A stretch of DNA of 41,648 nucleotides from Candidatus Alistipes intestinipullorum (GCA_019113885.1 DXGO01000058.1:1-41648), one strand, 5' to 3'; positions 1 through 8,954 are shown, counted from the stretch's first letter. Notes: generated from the sequence alone by a model not told the origin. Translations and numbers: made by a program.

Positions 1-33
1 TTAGATTGTTATGATGAAATTTTACCCCTGCAG

Positions 34-2790
34 TTAAATTTTCGATACAATTTCCGTCAGGGAATCCGATTGAGAGAGTCCCATGTTCTTCCTCAACCGG
101 TATCGTGCGGATTCGGCGCTGCTGATTTCAATGTTCATCAGGGCCGCGATCTCTTTTGTGCTCATCCCGAGTTTTACGTAGGCGCAGATTTTTATGTCGT
201 TATTCGTCAGGTTGGGGTATTGAGCCCGCAACCTGTCGAAGAAACCGTCGAAAATGCCGTTGAAATAGAGCTCGAAGGTTTTCCAGGTCCCATTGTCCCG
301 CTTGTATTTCTCTATGCAATGCCTGACCGGCTTCAATGCATTCTTATTGGACGGGTCCGTTACGGACTGGAGCTGATCGAGTATGTCGTTCAACATGTTG
401 TTTACCGTAATGTCGTTGAGGGCAAGCATAGAGAGTTTTTTGTCCCGTTCCCTGAGTTCCAGCGACAGCATTTCGTTCTGATGCAGGAAATGCTCTTTTT
501 CGATCAGCTCCCTTTGCCGCGTTTCGTACCTTGATTTGAGCCGTTTCATCCGCGATTTGTAGAGGCGTCTCCCGGCGTACGTAATGCCGATGAAGACGGC
601 CAACAGCAGCATGATAAACCACCATTCCGAGGTAAAATGTTTTTTTACCGAGAATTTCAATGTTTTCAGGACCTTCCCTCCGCAGCCTATTTCCAATAGG
701 TGGATGCCGCTTTCGATATATTTGATGACGATCGGCCCGTTAACGGGATTCCATTTGCCCTTGTCGATCCTGTAGTCCAGGCTGGAATGGGGCGCCGAGG
801 ATACGGTAAAAACCATGTCCGACACCGAAAACGGGAAAATCAGTTCTTCGTCGAGCGCAGCATGGAGCTGCTGTCCCCGGGTTTCATAAGTTACCTCGTT
901 GAGGTACACCTTGGGAGCTGTCTCCAGGTTCTTGTTCTTGATGGAGACCAACCCGAGGGTCTCCGAGAATCCGCATACGGCAGCCGTGTCGCCGAGCATC
1001 TGAATCCGCCTGAATCTCTTCGGCAGCTGCTCGAACTCCGAGGACCGGAAGATATCCCTGGCAATACGTACCTCTTTCCCCGACCGGACGAGCATGTCGA
1101 CCGTATTTCCCGCATAGTTGAAGAAGGAATTCCCCTGCTGGAAAATATTCAGTTCCCGGGTACCGAAGCGGGAAAAAAGATCGGTGTAGTATTCGTTCAA
1201 TACCAACGAGTCGAGATGCGGCATGTATGTGTAACACTCGCAGCCGGTGGTGAACACGATCTCTCCGTCGATGCGGAAGGCTCGTACGATATTGTTGGTG
1301 TCTTTGCCGACGGCATATTCTCGGCTCTCCTTGATCCGGGTGAGTTCCGAGTCGGGAGCAAGCCTTCTGGCCTTTCCTCGCAACCATTCCACCCAGATAT
1401 ATCCGTATTTGTCGAACAGAACGGAGTTGTCGGGATTGGAATAATTCTCCAATCTGTTTCTGATGGAGATTTCCCCGTCTTGGCCTTCGCTCAGAAGCAT
1501 CAGTCCGAATCTGTCCGATGCGCAAAAAATATCTTTTTTCCCGGGAACGGGGATTGCTTTCCAGACGTATGGGGATATGATCTCATAGGAGTCGTCCGCT
1601 TTCAGGAAATACAGCCCTTTGTCGGCAATTACGGCCAATGTCTTTTTCAACGGTATCAGGTCCCAGATTTGTCCTTGCGTATTGGGCAATATCTGCGGTA
1701 TGCGGTCGGGGCCAATACGGTAAAGGCCTTTGTTTGTGCCGAGGTACAGGTCCCCGTTCCAAAATGCCGAGGCATAGATATTGCCGATTCGTTCGGATGC
1801 GGAAGAGAAGAATCTGGCAGATTCATTGCTCCATATCCATGCTGCGCCTCCATCCAAACCCAGGATGATGTTCCCGTAGTCATCTTCGTCGAGACTCAGG
1901 ACTGTGGTATAACTTAATCCGTCTCCGGAGGTAAACTTTTCCTGTACGGTTCCTTCTCCGTCGGTGATGTATGCGCCATCGAGGACCGTGCCGACAACAT
2001 AACCTCCGGATGGCCTTTTGCATGCGGAAAAGACCCGCAATTTGGAGAAAAAGCGGCTTGCCTGCGGATAGACGGGTTCGGCGTGATCCGAGCCGGGGGT
2101 GATTTTGAAGAAGCCCGACATCTCGGTCAGCAACGTGATCGTCCCGTCGTCGGACTCTTCCAGGAATACGATCCGGTCGCTCGGAACTGTGGCAATGCTG
2201 GAAAGACGGTGCCCGTCGATCGCATGGATGGCGTTGTCTATCTGGACATAGGTTTTCTCCTCCACGGGGAAGGCGTATCCTATTCTGCCTGTTGCAATAA
2301 GTTCGAGTTCTCCGGAGTCGTAAAAGTACAGCGCCTCATGTGTTTGCAAATAGAAGCAGCCGTTCCCCGACGGGATGATTCTCCAGAATATTTTGTTCAT
2401 CGAGAAATCGTCGTTGGCATACAGACGGTGGTATTCGAGACTCCCGTATCTGTTTGTTTGCCAGAATCCGAAGAAGTTGTCTCCCGTACAATACAGTCGT
2501 TCCGTCGTGTCATCCCAAAAAAGATATCTTATAACGGCCTCGTCGTCGGTCGAATAGGCTTTCCACGCATATCCGTTCCACACGCAGAGGGACATTCCGG
2601 CTGCCATATAGATGCAGTCCCTGTTATCGTTGGTGATGCTCCATATCTGGGAATCCCCGCCGTATTCGTGAGGTCGGACGTTCCATATGCGGCGGCTGAA
2701 GCAATGGTCGGCAGCTCCCCCGTACCCACAGTGCGGCCAAACTATGCATAGGAGCAAAAATAGCAGGCGTGACGGCAAGGATAAACCCAT
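34..2790 (-). CDS. Membrane-spanning beta-propeller sensor with LuxR-like HTH output
   Basis: One-component transmembrane regulator of about 918 aa. A hydrophobic signal segment comes first. A long run of propeller-like repeats follows (repeated W/G/D-rich blades such as GNIILGLDGGAAWIW), then a Y_Y_Y-like region. A single membrane helix sits at about residues 718-739 (WWFIMLLLAVFIGITYAG), followed by a coiled-coil stretch. The last 65 residues look like a LuxR/GerE-type HTH (LTNNDIKICAYVKLGMSTKEIAAL). There is no HisKA, ATPase or receiver domain, so the signal must pass directly to the DNA-binding end. I chose the ATG at 2790 because a perfect -7 box (TATATTTG) at 2823-2830 lies inside the longer reading frame that begins at 2844. 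Its targets may lie left of the window; the facing rhamnose and glycan genes are also possible. The architecture is confident, the ligand unknown. Confidence 0.85.
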   Translation of the reverse strand: MGLSLPSRLLFLLLCIVWPHCGYGGAADHCFSRRIWNVRPHEYGGDSQIWSITNDNRDCIYMAAGMSLCVWNGYAWKAYSTDDEAVIRYLFWDDTTERLYCTGDNFFGFWQTNRYGSLEYHRLYANDDFSMNKIFWRIIPSGNGCFYLQTHEALYFYDSGELELIATGRIGYAFPVEEKTYVQIDNAIHAIDGHRLSSIATVPSDRIVFLEESDDGTITLLTEMSGFFKITPGSDHAEPVYPQASRFFSKLRVFSACKRPSGGYVVGTVLDGAYITDGEGTVQEKFTSGDGLSYTTVLSLDEDDYGNIILGLDGGAAWIWSNESARFFSSASERIGNIYASAFWNGDLYLGTNKGLYRIGPDRIPQILPNTQGQIWDLIPLKKTLAVIADKGLYFLKADDSYEIISPYVWKAIPVPGKKDIFCASDRFGLMLLSEGQDGEISIRNRLENYSNPDNSVLFDKYGYIWVEWLRGKARRLAPDSELTRIKESREYAVGKDTNNIVRAFRIDGEIVFTTGCECYTYMPHLDSLVLNEYYTDLFSRFGTRELNIFQQGNSFFNYAGNTVDMLVRSGKEVRIARDIFRSSEFEQLPKRFRRIQMLGDTAAVCGFSETLGLVSIKNKNLETAPKVYLNEVTYETRGQQLHAALDEELIFPFSVSDMVFTVSSAPHSSLDYRIDKGKWNPVNGPIVIKYIESGIHLLEIGCGGKVLKTLKFSVKKHFTSEWWFIMLLLAVFIGITYAGRRLYKSRMKRLKSRYETRQRELIEKEHFLHQNEMLSLELRERDKKLSMLALNDITVNNMLNDILDQLQSVTDPSNKNALKPVRHCIEKYKRDNGTWKTFELYFNGIFDGFFDRLRAQYPNLTNNDIKICAYVKLGMSTKEIAALMNIEISSAESARYRLRKNMGLSQSDSLTEIVSKI

Positions 2791-3121
2791 GGGAACTGTG
2801 ATTTGTGGTTTCGGTGTATGTACAAATATAATTATTTCTTCCAAAATACGGCCTCATTTTTATAGAATTGTTCCCGATGGGCCTGCTCGTGCCGGGGGGC
2901 AGTATTCCTGCAGGCGGTGAGGTCTGGGGAACCTGGGTTGTCCGGGGCCTGAACTTGCCGACCTGAGAACCTTCGGGCTCAGGATTGGTTGGTTAACCTT
3001 TTTCGAGAGTTTTATTTCCGGGCGACCTGCCCAAGGTTTTCGATCATGTAATGGATGGCGGTCGATGCCCGTTCATGGCCCTTCCTCCCGGGTGGAACCT
3101 CTCGGGATGGCCAGCGCCCGC
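2791..3121. other. Gene-free stretch between the sensor and the AraC gene
   Basis: This 331-bp stretch holds the sensor promoter and the 3' end of the AraC transcript. The only clear structure is a 6-bp hairpin CCTGAG/CTCAGG at 2962-2967 and 2978-2983. It could end the AraC transcript but lacks a T-run. I see no supportable small gene. Confidence 0.5.
2823..2830 (-). promoter_or_regulatory. Bacteroidota -7 element upstream of the propeller sensor
   Basis: The minus strand reads TATATTTG, an exact match to TAnnTTTG. It lies 33 bp before the chosen ATG and implies a leader of about 25 nt. I see no TTTG -33 element at the usual 19-21 bp spacing, so the promoter may be weak or need an activator. 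Confidence 0.5.
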
Positions 3122-4057
3122 TTACTCCTCTTCGCCCTGCGGGGTCGTCGATTTCGGCGGGGTGCCTCCGATCCCGAAGCGGCGGCGGTATTCGTTGGGC
3201 GGCATACGCAGATGACGGCGGAAGAGATTCGAGAAGTAGGAGGTGTCTCCGCAGTTGAGCCGGAAGGCAATTTCCTTGATACTCAGCGAGGTGCCGGAGA
3301 GCAGACGACATGCCTCCTGCAGGCGGAGCTTTTGCATGTACTGCGCCGGGGAGATGCCCGTGTAGTCGCGGAACATTTTGCGAAACCAGGAATAGCTCAT
3401 GTTTACCCGACGGGCCACCTCCTCGGGCGAGATTTCCGAGAGAAACTCTTCGCGCATGATCCGCCGGGCACGGTCGATCCGTCCGACGGCATCCATCGAT
3501 ACGAACTGCCGGTTGGCGTGGTAGTACATGATCATTCCCAACAGCAGGTTGGCTATGCCGGCCAGGTATTGCTGGTAGGAGGGGCGCTCGTTCTCGGCGA
3601 CCTCCATGGCTCTGTTGTAGAGGGCCGTGACCTCCTCGCGGACGCCGATGCGGACGATCTCGAGGTTCTCGTCGACAAAGTCATTGCGAAACCGGGTGTC
3701 GATGTTCGGGCCCCGGAATCCGATCCAGTACTCGTGCCAGCCCGTTTCGCGGTCGGGCATGTAGCTGTGCCACTGGCCGGGTCGCAGCAGGATCATGTCT
3801 CCGGCGCCGATTTCGGTGCCTTCGCGCGAGCGGCCGTAGAAGATGCCCCGTCCGGCGGTGATGTAAAGCAGTTGGTAACTCTCCAACACCCGGCCTTTCC
3901 CAACGTCAAAATAGAAACCCGACGGGTGCCCGACACGTGGGGGATAGACTTCGTACCCCGGGGGTACGGTCTGGCTGCCGACCGTGTCGACAGTGATGCC
4001 CCACATTTGATCCCTTTCGCTGCTGATTAGGTATTTATGGCTGCTTGCCGCTTTCAT
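3122..4057 (-). CDS. AraC-family regulator, probable L-rhamnose activator (RhaR-like)
   Basis: 311-aa transcription factor. Residues ~30-130 form a cupin-type sugar-sensing domain (YITAGRGIFYGRSREG, GDMILLRPGQWHSYMP). The C-terminal ~100 residues carry two HTH motifs of the AraC/XylS family (EEVARRVNMSYSWFRKMFRD; IKEIAFRLNCGDTSYFSNLF). It is divergent from the rhaB-rhaA-rhaT-rhaD operon with about 175 bp between starts, the arrangement expected of a local activator. B. thetaiotaomicron is known to use an AraC-type RhaR for rhamnose. I prefer the ATG at 4057 over a longer TTG-start frame at 4126, because the promoter TTG-N20-TATATTTG (4096-4126) lies inside that longer frame. Assignment to rhamnose rests on position only. 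Confidence 0.88.
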   Translation of the reverse strand: MKAASSHKYLISSERDQMWGITVDTVGSQTVPPGYEVYPPRVGHPSGFYFDVGKGRVLESYQLLYITAGRGIFYGRSREGTEIGAGDMILLRPGQWHSYMPDRETGWHEYWIGFRGPNIDTRFRNDFVDENLEIVRIGVREEVTALYNRAMEVAENERPSYQQYLAGIANLLLGMIMYYHANRQFVSMDAVGRIDRARRIMREEFLSEISPEEVARRVNMSYSWFRKMFRDYTGISPAQYMQKLRLQEACRLLSGTSLSIKEIAFRLNCGDTSYFSNLFRRHLRMPPNEYRRRFGIGGTPPKSTTPQGEEE

Positions 4058-4095
4058 GCCGTCTCTCTGGACCGGGATTCTTTCCGCCTCCGTAA

Positions 4096-4126
4096 CAAAT
4101 ATAGGAGAAAAGTATTCCTTTTGCAA
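4096..4126 (-). promoter_or_regulatory. Promoter of the AraC-family gene
   Basis: On the minus strand a TTG (-33) at 4124-4126 is followed after 20 bp by TATATTTG (-7) at 4096-4103. Both elements and the spacing fit the Bacteroidota sigma-ABfr consensus. Transcription would start near 4089 and give a leader of about 30 nt before the ATG at 4057. Confidence 0.65.
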
Positions 4127-4151
4127 CGATCCCTTAGGTCAAAGATCAAAA

Positions 4152-4178
4152 ATCACAACATATCCGTCATATCACAAC
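4152..4178 (+). promoter_or_regulatory. Direct-repeat operator candidate for the rhamnose activator
   Basis: ATCACAAC occurs twice, at 4152-4159 and 4171-4178, 19 bp apart start to start, which is close to two helical turns. AraC-family activators bind such direct half-sites. The downstream copy ends near -37 of the start expected from the -7-like box at 4201-4208, and that promoter lacks a -33 element. This is the geometry of an activator-dependent promoter. Binding itself is inferred. Confidence 0.5.
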
Positions 4179-4200
4179 GTCGGAATGGTGAAAAAAACGC

Positions 4201-4208
4201 TTCTTTTG
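4201..4208 (+). promoter_or_regulatory. -7-like element of the rhamnose operon
   Basis: TTCTTTTG differs from TAnnTTTG by one base and lies 25 bp before the rhaB ATG. No TTTG lies at the -33 spacing. The weak core is what a regulated, activator-dependent promoter would show. Confidence 0.35.
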
Positions 4209-4233
4209 TACAAACCGAAACGATAAACCGCCC

Positions 4234-5718
4234 ATGAGTCCCAAACATTTTATCGCGTTCGACCTGGGAGCCACCAGCGGCCGGACGATCCTCGGCACGC
4301 TGCGCGACGGGGAACTTGCCCTCAAGGAGCTGACCCGCTTCCCGAATGCCCCGCTCCGGCTGAACGGACATTGGTACTGGAATATCTATTCGCTCTACGA
4401 ACGCCTCTGCGAAGGGCTTCGGGCAGCAGCCCGCGAGCAGGTCACGATCTCGTCGGTCGGCATCGACACCTGGGGCGTGGACTTCGCCTTCGTAGGGCGC
4501 GACGGCTCCCTTCTGGGGCTTCCCCATGCCTATCGCGATCCCCACACCGACGGGATTCCCGAGGCCTATTTCTCCGAGGTGCTCTCCCGCGAGAAGGTCT
4601 ACGCCGCGACGGGCATCCAGATCATGCCCTTCAACTCGCTCTACCAGCTCTATGCCCTGCGGCGCGGAGATTCTTCGCCGCTGGCCGCCGCCCACCGGTT
4701 GCTCTTCATGCCTGACGCGCTGTCGTATCTGCTTACCGGCGAAATGGTTACCGAATACACCATCGCCTCGACCTCGCAACTGCTGAACCCTCATACGAAA
4801 CGTATTGAAGGGCGGTTGCTGGAGGGTATGGGACTCTCTCCGGAACTGTTCCCGCCCGTGGTGATGCCCGGACATCGGATCGGGACATTGCACCCCGCGC
4901 TGGCCGCCGAGTGCGGCCTGCCGGAACTGCCCGTCATCGCCGTGGCGGGACACGATACGGCGTCGGCCGTGGCGGCAGTCCCCGCCTCGGATGAACATTT
5001 CGCCTACCTTTCGTCGGGAACCTGGTCGCTCATGGGCATCGAACTCCCCGATCCGGTGATCGACGAGCGGACCTTCGCCTGCAACTTCACCAACGAAGGG
5101 GGCGTGGAGGGTACGACGCGCCTGCTGAAAAACATCTCGGGAATGTGGCTTCTGGAGCAATGCCTCAGCCGCTGGAAGGCCGAGGGGCGCGACTATACCT
5201 ATCCGGAGGTCGTGCGGATGGCTTCGGAGGCCGAACCTTTCCGTGCGATGATCGATCCGGACGATCCGTCGTTCGTCGCGCCGGACGACATGCCTGCGGC
5301 CATCCGGGCCTATTGCGAACGTACCGGACAACGGCCGCCCGCCGATGACCCGGCCATGATCCGGGCGATCTTCGAGAGCCTGGCACTCAAATACCGGCAG
5401 GTCCTCGACCGGCTCCGGCAGTTGGCACCCTTCCGGATCGACCGGCTGCATGTCATCGGAGGGGGATCGAAGAATGCCCTGCTGAATCGGTTCACGGCCG
5501 ACTCGATCGGCATTCCCGTCGTGGCGGGGCCTTCGGAAGCCACGGCCGTGGGCAACATCATGCTTCAGGCCCGGGCCGCGGGGTGCGTGGCGACCCTGCG
5601 CGAAATGCGGTCGCTCATTGCCCGCTGTATCCCGACCGAGGAGTTTGCCCCGCACCACGATGCGGCCTGGGACGAAGCTTATGCCCGCTTCCTCCGCGTG
5701 ACGGCAAATCCCGAATAG
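4234..5718 (+). CDS. rhaB: Rhamnulokinase
   Basis: Cytoplasmic FGGY-family kinase that phosphorylates L-rhamnulose to L-rhamnulose 1-phosphate with ATP. It has 494 aa against about 489 in E. coli RhaB. The N-terminal ATPase motif is FDLGATSGRTILG (residues ~9-21). SVGIDTWGVDFAFVG contains the sugar and catalytic Asp region. YLSSGTWSLMG and the C-terminal adenosine motif VIGGGSKNALLNRFTADSIG are typical of RhaB. First gene of kinase-isomerase-permease-aldolase, the same order as the B. thetaiotaomicron rhamnose locus (rhaK there). The isomerase starts 33 bp after its stop. No Shine-Dalgarno sequence is visible before the ATG, usual in this phylum. An antisense frame of similar length is a codon-bias shadow. 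Confidence 0.97.
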   Translation: MSPKHFIAFDLGATSGRTILGTLRDGELALKELTRFPNAPLRLNGHWYWNIYSLYERLCEGLRAAAREQVTISSVGIDTWGVDFAFVGRDGSLLGLPHAYRDPHTDGIPEAYFSEVLSREKVYAATGIQIMPFNSLYQLYALRRGDSSPLAAAHRLLFMPDALSYLLTGEMVTEYTIASTSQLLNPHTKRIEGRLLEGMGLSPELFPPVVMPGHRIGTLHPALAAECGLPELPVIAVAGHDTASAVAAVPASDEHFAYLSSGTWSLMGIELPDPVIDERTFACNFTNEGGVEGTTRLLKNISGMWLLEQCLSRWKAEGRDYTYPEVVRMASEAEPFRAMIDPDDPSFVAPDDMPAAIRAYCERTGQRPPADDPAMIRAIFESLALKYRQVLDRLRQLAPFRIDRLHVIGGGSKNALLNRFTADSIGIPVVAGPSEATAVGNIMLQARAAGCVATLREMRSLIARCIPTEEFAPHHDAAWDEAYARFLRVTANPE

Positions 5719-5751
5719 AGATTGCGACAAACCGAATAAAACCTATATGAC

Positions 5752-7008
5752 ATGAAACAGGAACAGATTACCCGAGCTTATGAAATCGCCCGAGACCGTT
5801 ATGCCGCGGTGGGCGTGGATACCGAAAAGGCGCTTGCGGCGCTGCAAGGCATCTCGTTGTCGCTGCATTGCTGGCAGGCCGACGACGTGACGGGATTCGA
5901 ACGTCGGGAGGGAGCCCTTACGGGTGGCATCCAGACCACGGGCAACTATCCCGGCAAGGCGCGCAATATCGACGAACTGCGCGCCGACATCCTCAAGGCC
6001 AAGTCGTTCATTCCCGGCACGCATCGCCTGAACCTCCATGAAATCTACGGAGAATTCGGCGGGGAGTTTGTTGACCGCGACCAGGTGGAGCCCCGCCATT
6101 TCCAGGGATGGATCGACTGGGCGAAGGCCAACGGCATGAAGCTGGATTTCAACTCCACGTCGTTCTCGCATCCCAAGTCGGGCGACCTTTCGCTGGCGAG
6201 TCCCGACCCGGCGATCCGCGATTTCTGGGTCGAACACACCCGCCGCTGCCGGGCCATCGCCGAGGAGATGGGCAAGGCGCAGGGCGACCCCTCGATCATG
6301 AACATCTGGGTGCACGACGGTTCGAAGGACCTTACGGTCAACCGCATGAAGTACCGCGAACTGCTGCGCGATTCGCTGGACCGGATCTTTGAGACCGAAT
6401 ATGCCCACATGAAGGATTGCATCGAGTCGAAGGTCTTCGGCATCGGGCTGGAGAGCTACACCGTGGGCTCGAACGACTTCTACATCGGTTACGGCACGTC
6501 GCGGGGCAAGATCGTGACCCTCGATACGGGGCATTTCCACCCCACGGAATCGGTGGCCGACAAGGTCTCCTCGCTGCTGTTGTTCGTTCCCGAGGTGATG
6601 CTGCATGTCTCGCGCCCGGTGCGCTGGGACTCGGACCACGTGACGATCCTCAACGACGAGACGCTGGAGCTCTGCAAGGAGATCGTGCGTTGCGGCGCCC
6701 TCGACCGCGTCCATATCGGTCTGGACTATTTCGATGCCTCGATCAACCGCATCGGAGCCTATGTCATCGGCTCGCGGGCCACGCAGAAGTGCCTGATGCA
6801 GGCCCTGCTGGAACCGCTCGCACAGCTGCGCGAATACGAGGCCAACGGGCAGGGTTTCGAGCGCCTGGCGCTGCTCGAAGAGTCGAAATCGCTGCCCTGG
6901 AACGCCGTATGGGACGAATTCTGCCTGCGCAACGACGTGCCGGTCGGCGAAGCCTTTATCGCCGAGGTGCAGCGGTACGAACGTGACGTCACATCGAAAC
7001 GCCGATAG
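5752..7008 (+). CDS. rhaA: L-rhamnose isomerase
   Basis: Metal-dependent cytoplasmic isomerase converting L-rhamnose to L-rhamnulose. It has 418 aa, essentially the E. coli RhaA length (419). The TIM-barrel metal-site segments are intact: GLESYTVGSNDF with Glu234, TLDTGHFHPTE with Asp258 and nearby His, VRWDSDHV around Asp293, and GLDYFDAS with Asp325/Asp328. The N-terminal ISLSLHCWQADDVTGFE and GGIQTTGNYPGKARN are family signatures. It lies between kinase and permease, and rhaT begins 4 bp after its stop, so the genes are almost certainly co-transcribed. It supplies the ketose for RhaB. Confidence 0.97.
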   Translation: MKQEQITRAYEIARDRYAAVGVDTEKALAALQGISLSLHCWQADDVTGFERREGALTGGIQTTGNYPGKARNIDELRADILKAKSFIPGTHRLNLHEIYGEFGGEFVDRDQVEPRHFQGWIDWAKANGMKLDFNSTSFSHPKSGDLSLASPDPAIRDFWVEHTRRCRAIAEEMGKAQGDPSIMNIWVHDGSKDLTVNRMKYRELLRDSLDRIFETEYAHMKDCIESKVFGIGLESYTVGSNDFYIGYGTSRGKIVTLDTGHFHPTESVADKVSSLLLFVPEVMLHVSRPVRWDSDHVTILNDETLELCKEIVRCGALDRVHIGLDYFDASINRIGAYVIGSRATQKCLMQALLEPLAQLREYEANGQGFERLALLEESKSLPWNAVWDEFCLRNDVPVGEAFIAEVQRYERDVTSKRR

Positions 7009-7012
7009 CCGT

Positions 7013-8041
7013 ATGGATATTTTCATCGGACTGCTGATTATCGCCGTCGGCTCGTTCGGTCAGTCAAGCTCCTACGTGCCTATCAACCGGGTACGCGGAT
7101 GGAGCTGGGAGAATTTCTGGTTGGTTCAGGGAATCTTCGCATGGTTGGTTTTCCCGTTTCTGGGAGCGATGGCCGCTATTCCCGAGGGCAGCTCGCTCTT
7201 CGCCCTGCTGGGCGAGGGCGGCGCCCTCAAGGCCGTTGTGTACGGCGCGCTGTGGGGCATCGGAGGCCTTACCTTCGGGCTCTCGATGCGCTACCTTGGC
7301 GTCGCTCTCGGGCAGTCGATCTCCCTCGGTACCTGTTCGGCCTTCGGGACGCTGCTTCCGGCGCTGTTCGCCGGGACGGACCTGTTGCACGGCGCGGGAC
7401 TCATCCTCCTGATCGGGGTCTGTGTCACCCTGGCAGGCATTGCCGTGATCGGCTATGCCGGGTCGCTGCGCTCACGGAGCATGACCGATGAGGAGAAGCG
7501 TGCCGCCATCCGCGATTTCGCCCTGACGAAAGGACTGCTGGTCGCCCTGTTGGCCGGCGTGATGAGCGCCTGCTTCGCCCTGGGGATCGATGCCGGGACG
7601 CCGATCAAGGCGGCTGCGGCCGCACAGGGTGTCGATCCTCTCTATGCCGGCCTGCCGGTCATCCTGCTCGTCACCGTAGGCGGATTCGTCACCAACGCCG
7701 CCTACTGCGTCTTCCAGAACGTGCGCAACCGTACTGCCGGGGAGTACCTTCGGGTGAAGGGTGCAACGCTGGTCAATAACCTCTTCTTCTGCGCCCTGGC
7801 CGGCTTGCTGTGGTACTCGCAGTTCTTCGGACTGGAGGCAGGCAAGAGTTTCCTCGCCGGATCGCCCGTGCTCGTGGCCTTCTCGTGGAGCATCCTCATG
7901 TCGCTGAACGTCATCTTCTCGAACCTCTGGGGCATTCTCCTCAAAGAGTGGAGGGGGGCCAGCCTCCGCACGCTGGCGACACTCGCCGCGGGACTTGTCC
8001 TGTTGCTTTTCTCGATATTTTTCCCATCTTTGTTCCAATAA
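7013..8041 (+). CDS. rhaT: L-rhamnose permease
   Basis: Inner-membrane RhaT-family (DMT superfamily) sugar:proton symporter of 342 aa (E. coli RhaT 344). About ten hydrophobic segments run through it. The N-terminal GSFGQSSSYVPINRVRGWSW and GIGGLTFGLSMRYLGVALG are characteristic of RhaT. I chose the ATG at 7013 because it starts directly with the first membrane helix (MDIFIGLLIIAVGS) and lies 4 bp after rhaA; an upstream in-frame start at 6983 would overlap rhaA and add a polar extension. The aldolase gene follows after 10 bp. It would import rhamnose from the periplasm after outer-membrane or periplasmic release. Confidence 0.95.
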   Translation: MDIFIGLLIIAVGSFGQSSSYVPINRVRGWSWENFWLVQGIFAWLVFPFLGAMAAIPEGSSLFALLGEGGALKAVVYGALWGIGGLTFGLSMRYLGVALGQSISLGTCSAFGTLLPALFAGTDLLHGAGLILLIGVCVTLAGIAVIGYAGSLRSRSMTDEEKRAAIRDFALTKGLLVALLAGVMSACFALGIDAGTPIKAAAAAQGVDPLYAGLPVILLVTVGGFVTNAAYCVFQNVRNRTAGEYLRVKGATLVNNLFFCALAGLLWYSQFFGLEAGKSFLAGSPVLVAFSWSILMSLNVIFSNLWGILLKEWRGASLRTLATLAAGLVLLLFSIFFPSLFQ

Positions 8042-8051
8042 ACCTCAATTC

Positions 8052-8855
8052 ATGAAATCCATACTCGAAAACCGTCCGGAACTGGCCCGCCGGGTAGCCG
8101 AAGTGGCCGAAGTGGCCGGCTACCTCTGGCAAAAGGGGTGGGCCGAGCGCAACGGCGGCAACATCACGATCAATGTTTCGGACTGTGTCGACGATGCCAT
8201 CCGGGCCCTGCCGCCCATCAGCGCCCCGATTCCCTTTGGCATGACACTGCCCCGCCTCAAGGGGTGCTACTTCTTCTGCAAGGGTACGAACCGCCGCATG
8301 CGCGACCTGGCACGCCGCCCGATGGAGAACGGTGCGGTAATCCGCATTCTCGACGACGGGGCGTCGTACGAGATCGTCGCCGACAACCCCGTGCGCCCGA
8401 CTTCCGAACTGGCCTCGCATCTGGCCATGCACGAGCAGATGATCACCTCCGGGAATGGCTATACGGCAGCGATCCATACCCATCCGATCGATCTGGTGGC
8501 CATGAGCCACCATCCGGCCTTTCTTGAAAAGGACGTGCTGACGAACCTCCTGTGGTCGATGATCCCCGAGACACGGGCTTTCTGCCCCAAGGGGCTCGGG
8601 ATCGTCCCTTATGCCATGCCTTCGTCCGTGGAGCTGGCGCGGGCTACGATCGAGCAACTGAAGGAGTACGACGTGGTGATGTGGGAGAAGCACGGGGTTT
8701 GTGCCGTGGGCCCCGACGTCATGGAGGCTTTTGACCAGATCGACGTGCTTTCCAAGTCGGCTCAGATTTACCTCACGGCCAAAGCCATGGGCTTCGAACC
8801 CACGGGGACGACCCCCGAGCAGATGGACGAACTCAAACGGGCGTTCAACCTTTGA
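8052..8855 (+). CDS. rhaD: Rhamnulose-1-phosphate aldolase
   Basis: Class II zinc aldolase that cleaves L-rhamnulose 1-phosphate to dihydroxyacetone phosphate and L-lactaldehyde. It has 267 aa (E. coli RhaD 274). Family features: phosphate-binding AERNGGNITIN (residues 31-41), catalytic Glu119 in PTSELASHLAMH, zinc ligands His142 and His144 in IHTHP, and His214 in WEKHGVCAVGP. I took the ATG at 8052, 10 bp after rhaT, over a longer frame beginning inside rhaT. It is the last gene of the operon and is followed by a strong hairpin. No lactaldehyde reductase or dehydrogenase (fucO/rhaO-type) follows, so lactaldehyde must be handled by a gene elsewhere. Confidence 0.96.
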   Translation: MKSILENRPELARRVAEVAEVAGYLWQKGWAERNGGNITINVSDCVDDAIRALPPISAPIPFGMTLPRLKGCYFFCKGTNRRMRDLARRPMENGAVIRILDDGASYEIVADNPVRPTSELASHLAMHEQMITSGNGYTAAIHTHPIDLVAMSHHPAFLEKDVLTNLLWSMIPETRAFCPKGLGIVPYAMPSSVELARATIEQLKEYDVVMWEKHGVCAVGPDVMEAFDQIDVLSKSAQIYLTAKAMGFEPTGTTPEQMDELKRAFNL

Positions 8856-8871
8856 TTCGTTGATCTGTTGA

Positions 8872-8898
8872 TCCGTCTGTTCCGTCTGTTCCGTCTGT
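8872..8898 (+). repeat. Three tandem copies of a 9-bp unit
   Basis: TCCGTCTGT is repeated exactly three times (8872-8880, 8881-8889, 8890-8898) and followed by a partial fourth copy. It lies in the non-coding gap after rhaD. No function is apparent; it resembles a small slippage-prone microsatellite. Confidence 0.7.
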
Positions 8899-8954
8899 TC
8901 CGGGCGTTTGGCGCGGTCGGCGACGGCTCAACCTGCCGCCTGGCTCCGCCGGCA

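Noticed and set aside
4058..4126. N-terminal extension of the AraC protein from a TTG at 4126
   Set aside because: The consensus promoter for this gene lies inside the extension, and the ATG at 4057 gives a normal cupin start.
4153..5730. 525-codon open frame antisense to rhaB
   Set aside because: Shadow of a well-conserved kinase gene; the Arg/Gly/His-rich product is typical of mirror frames.
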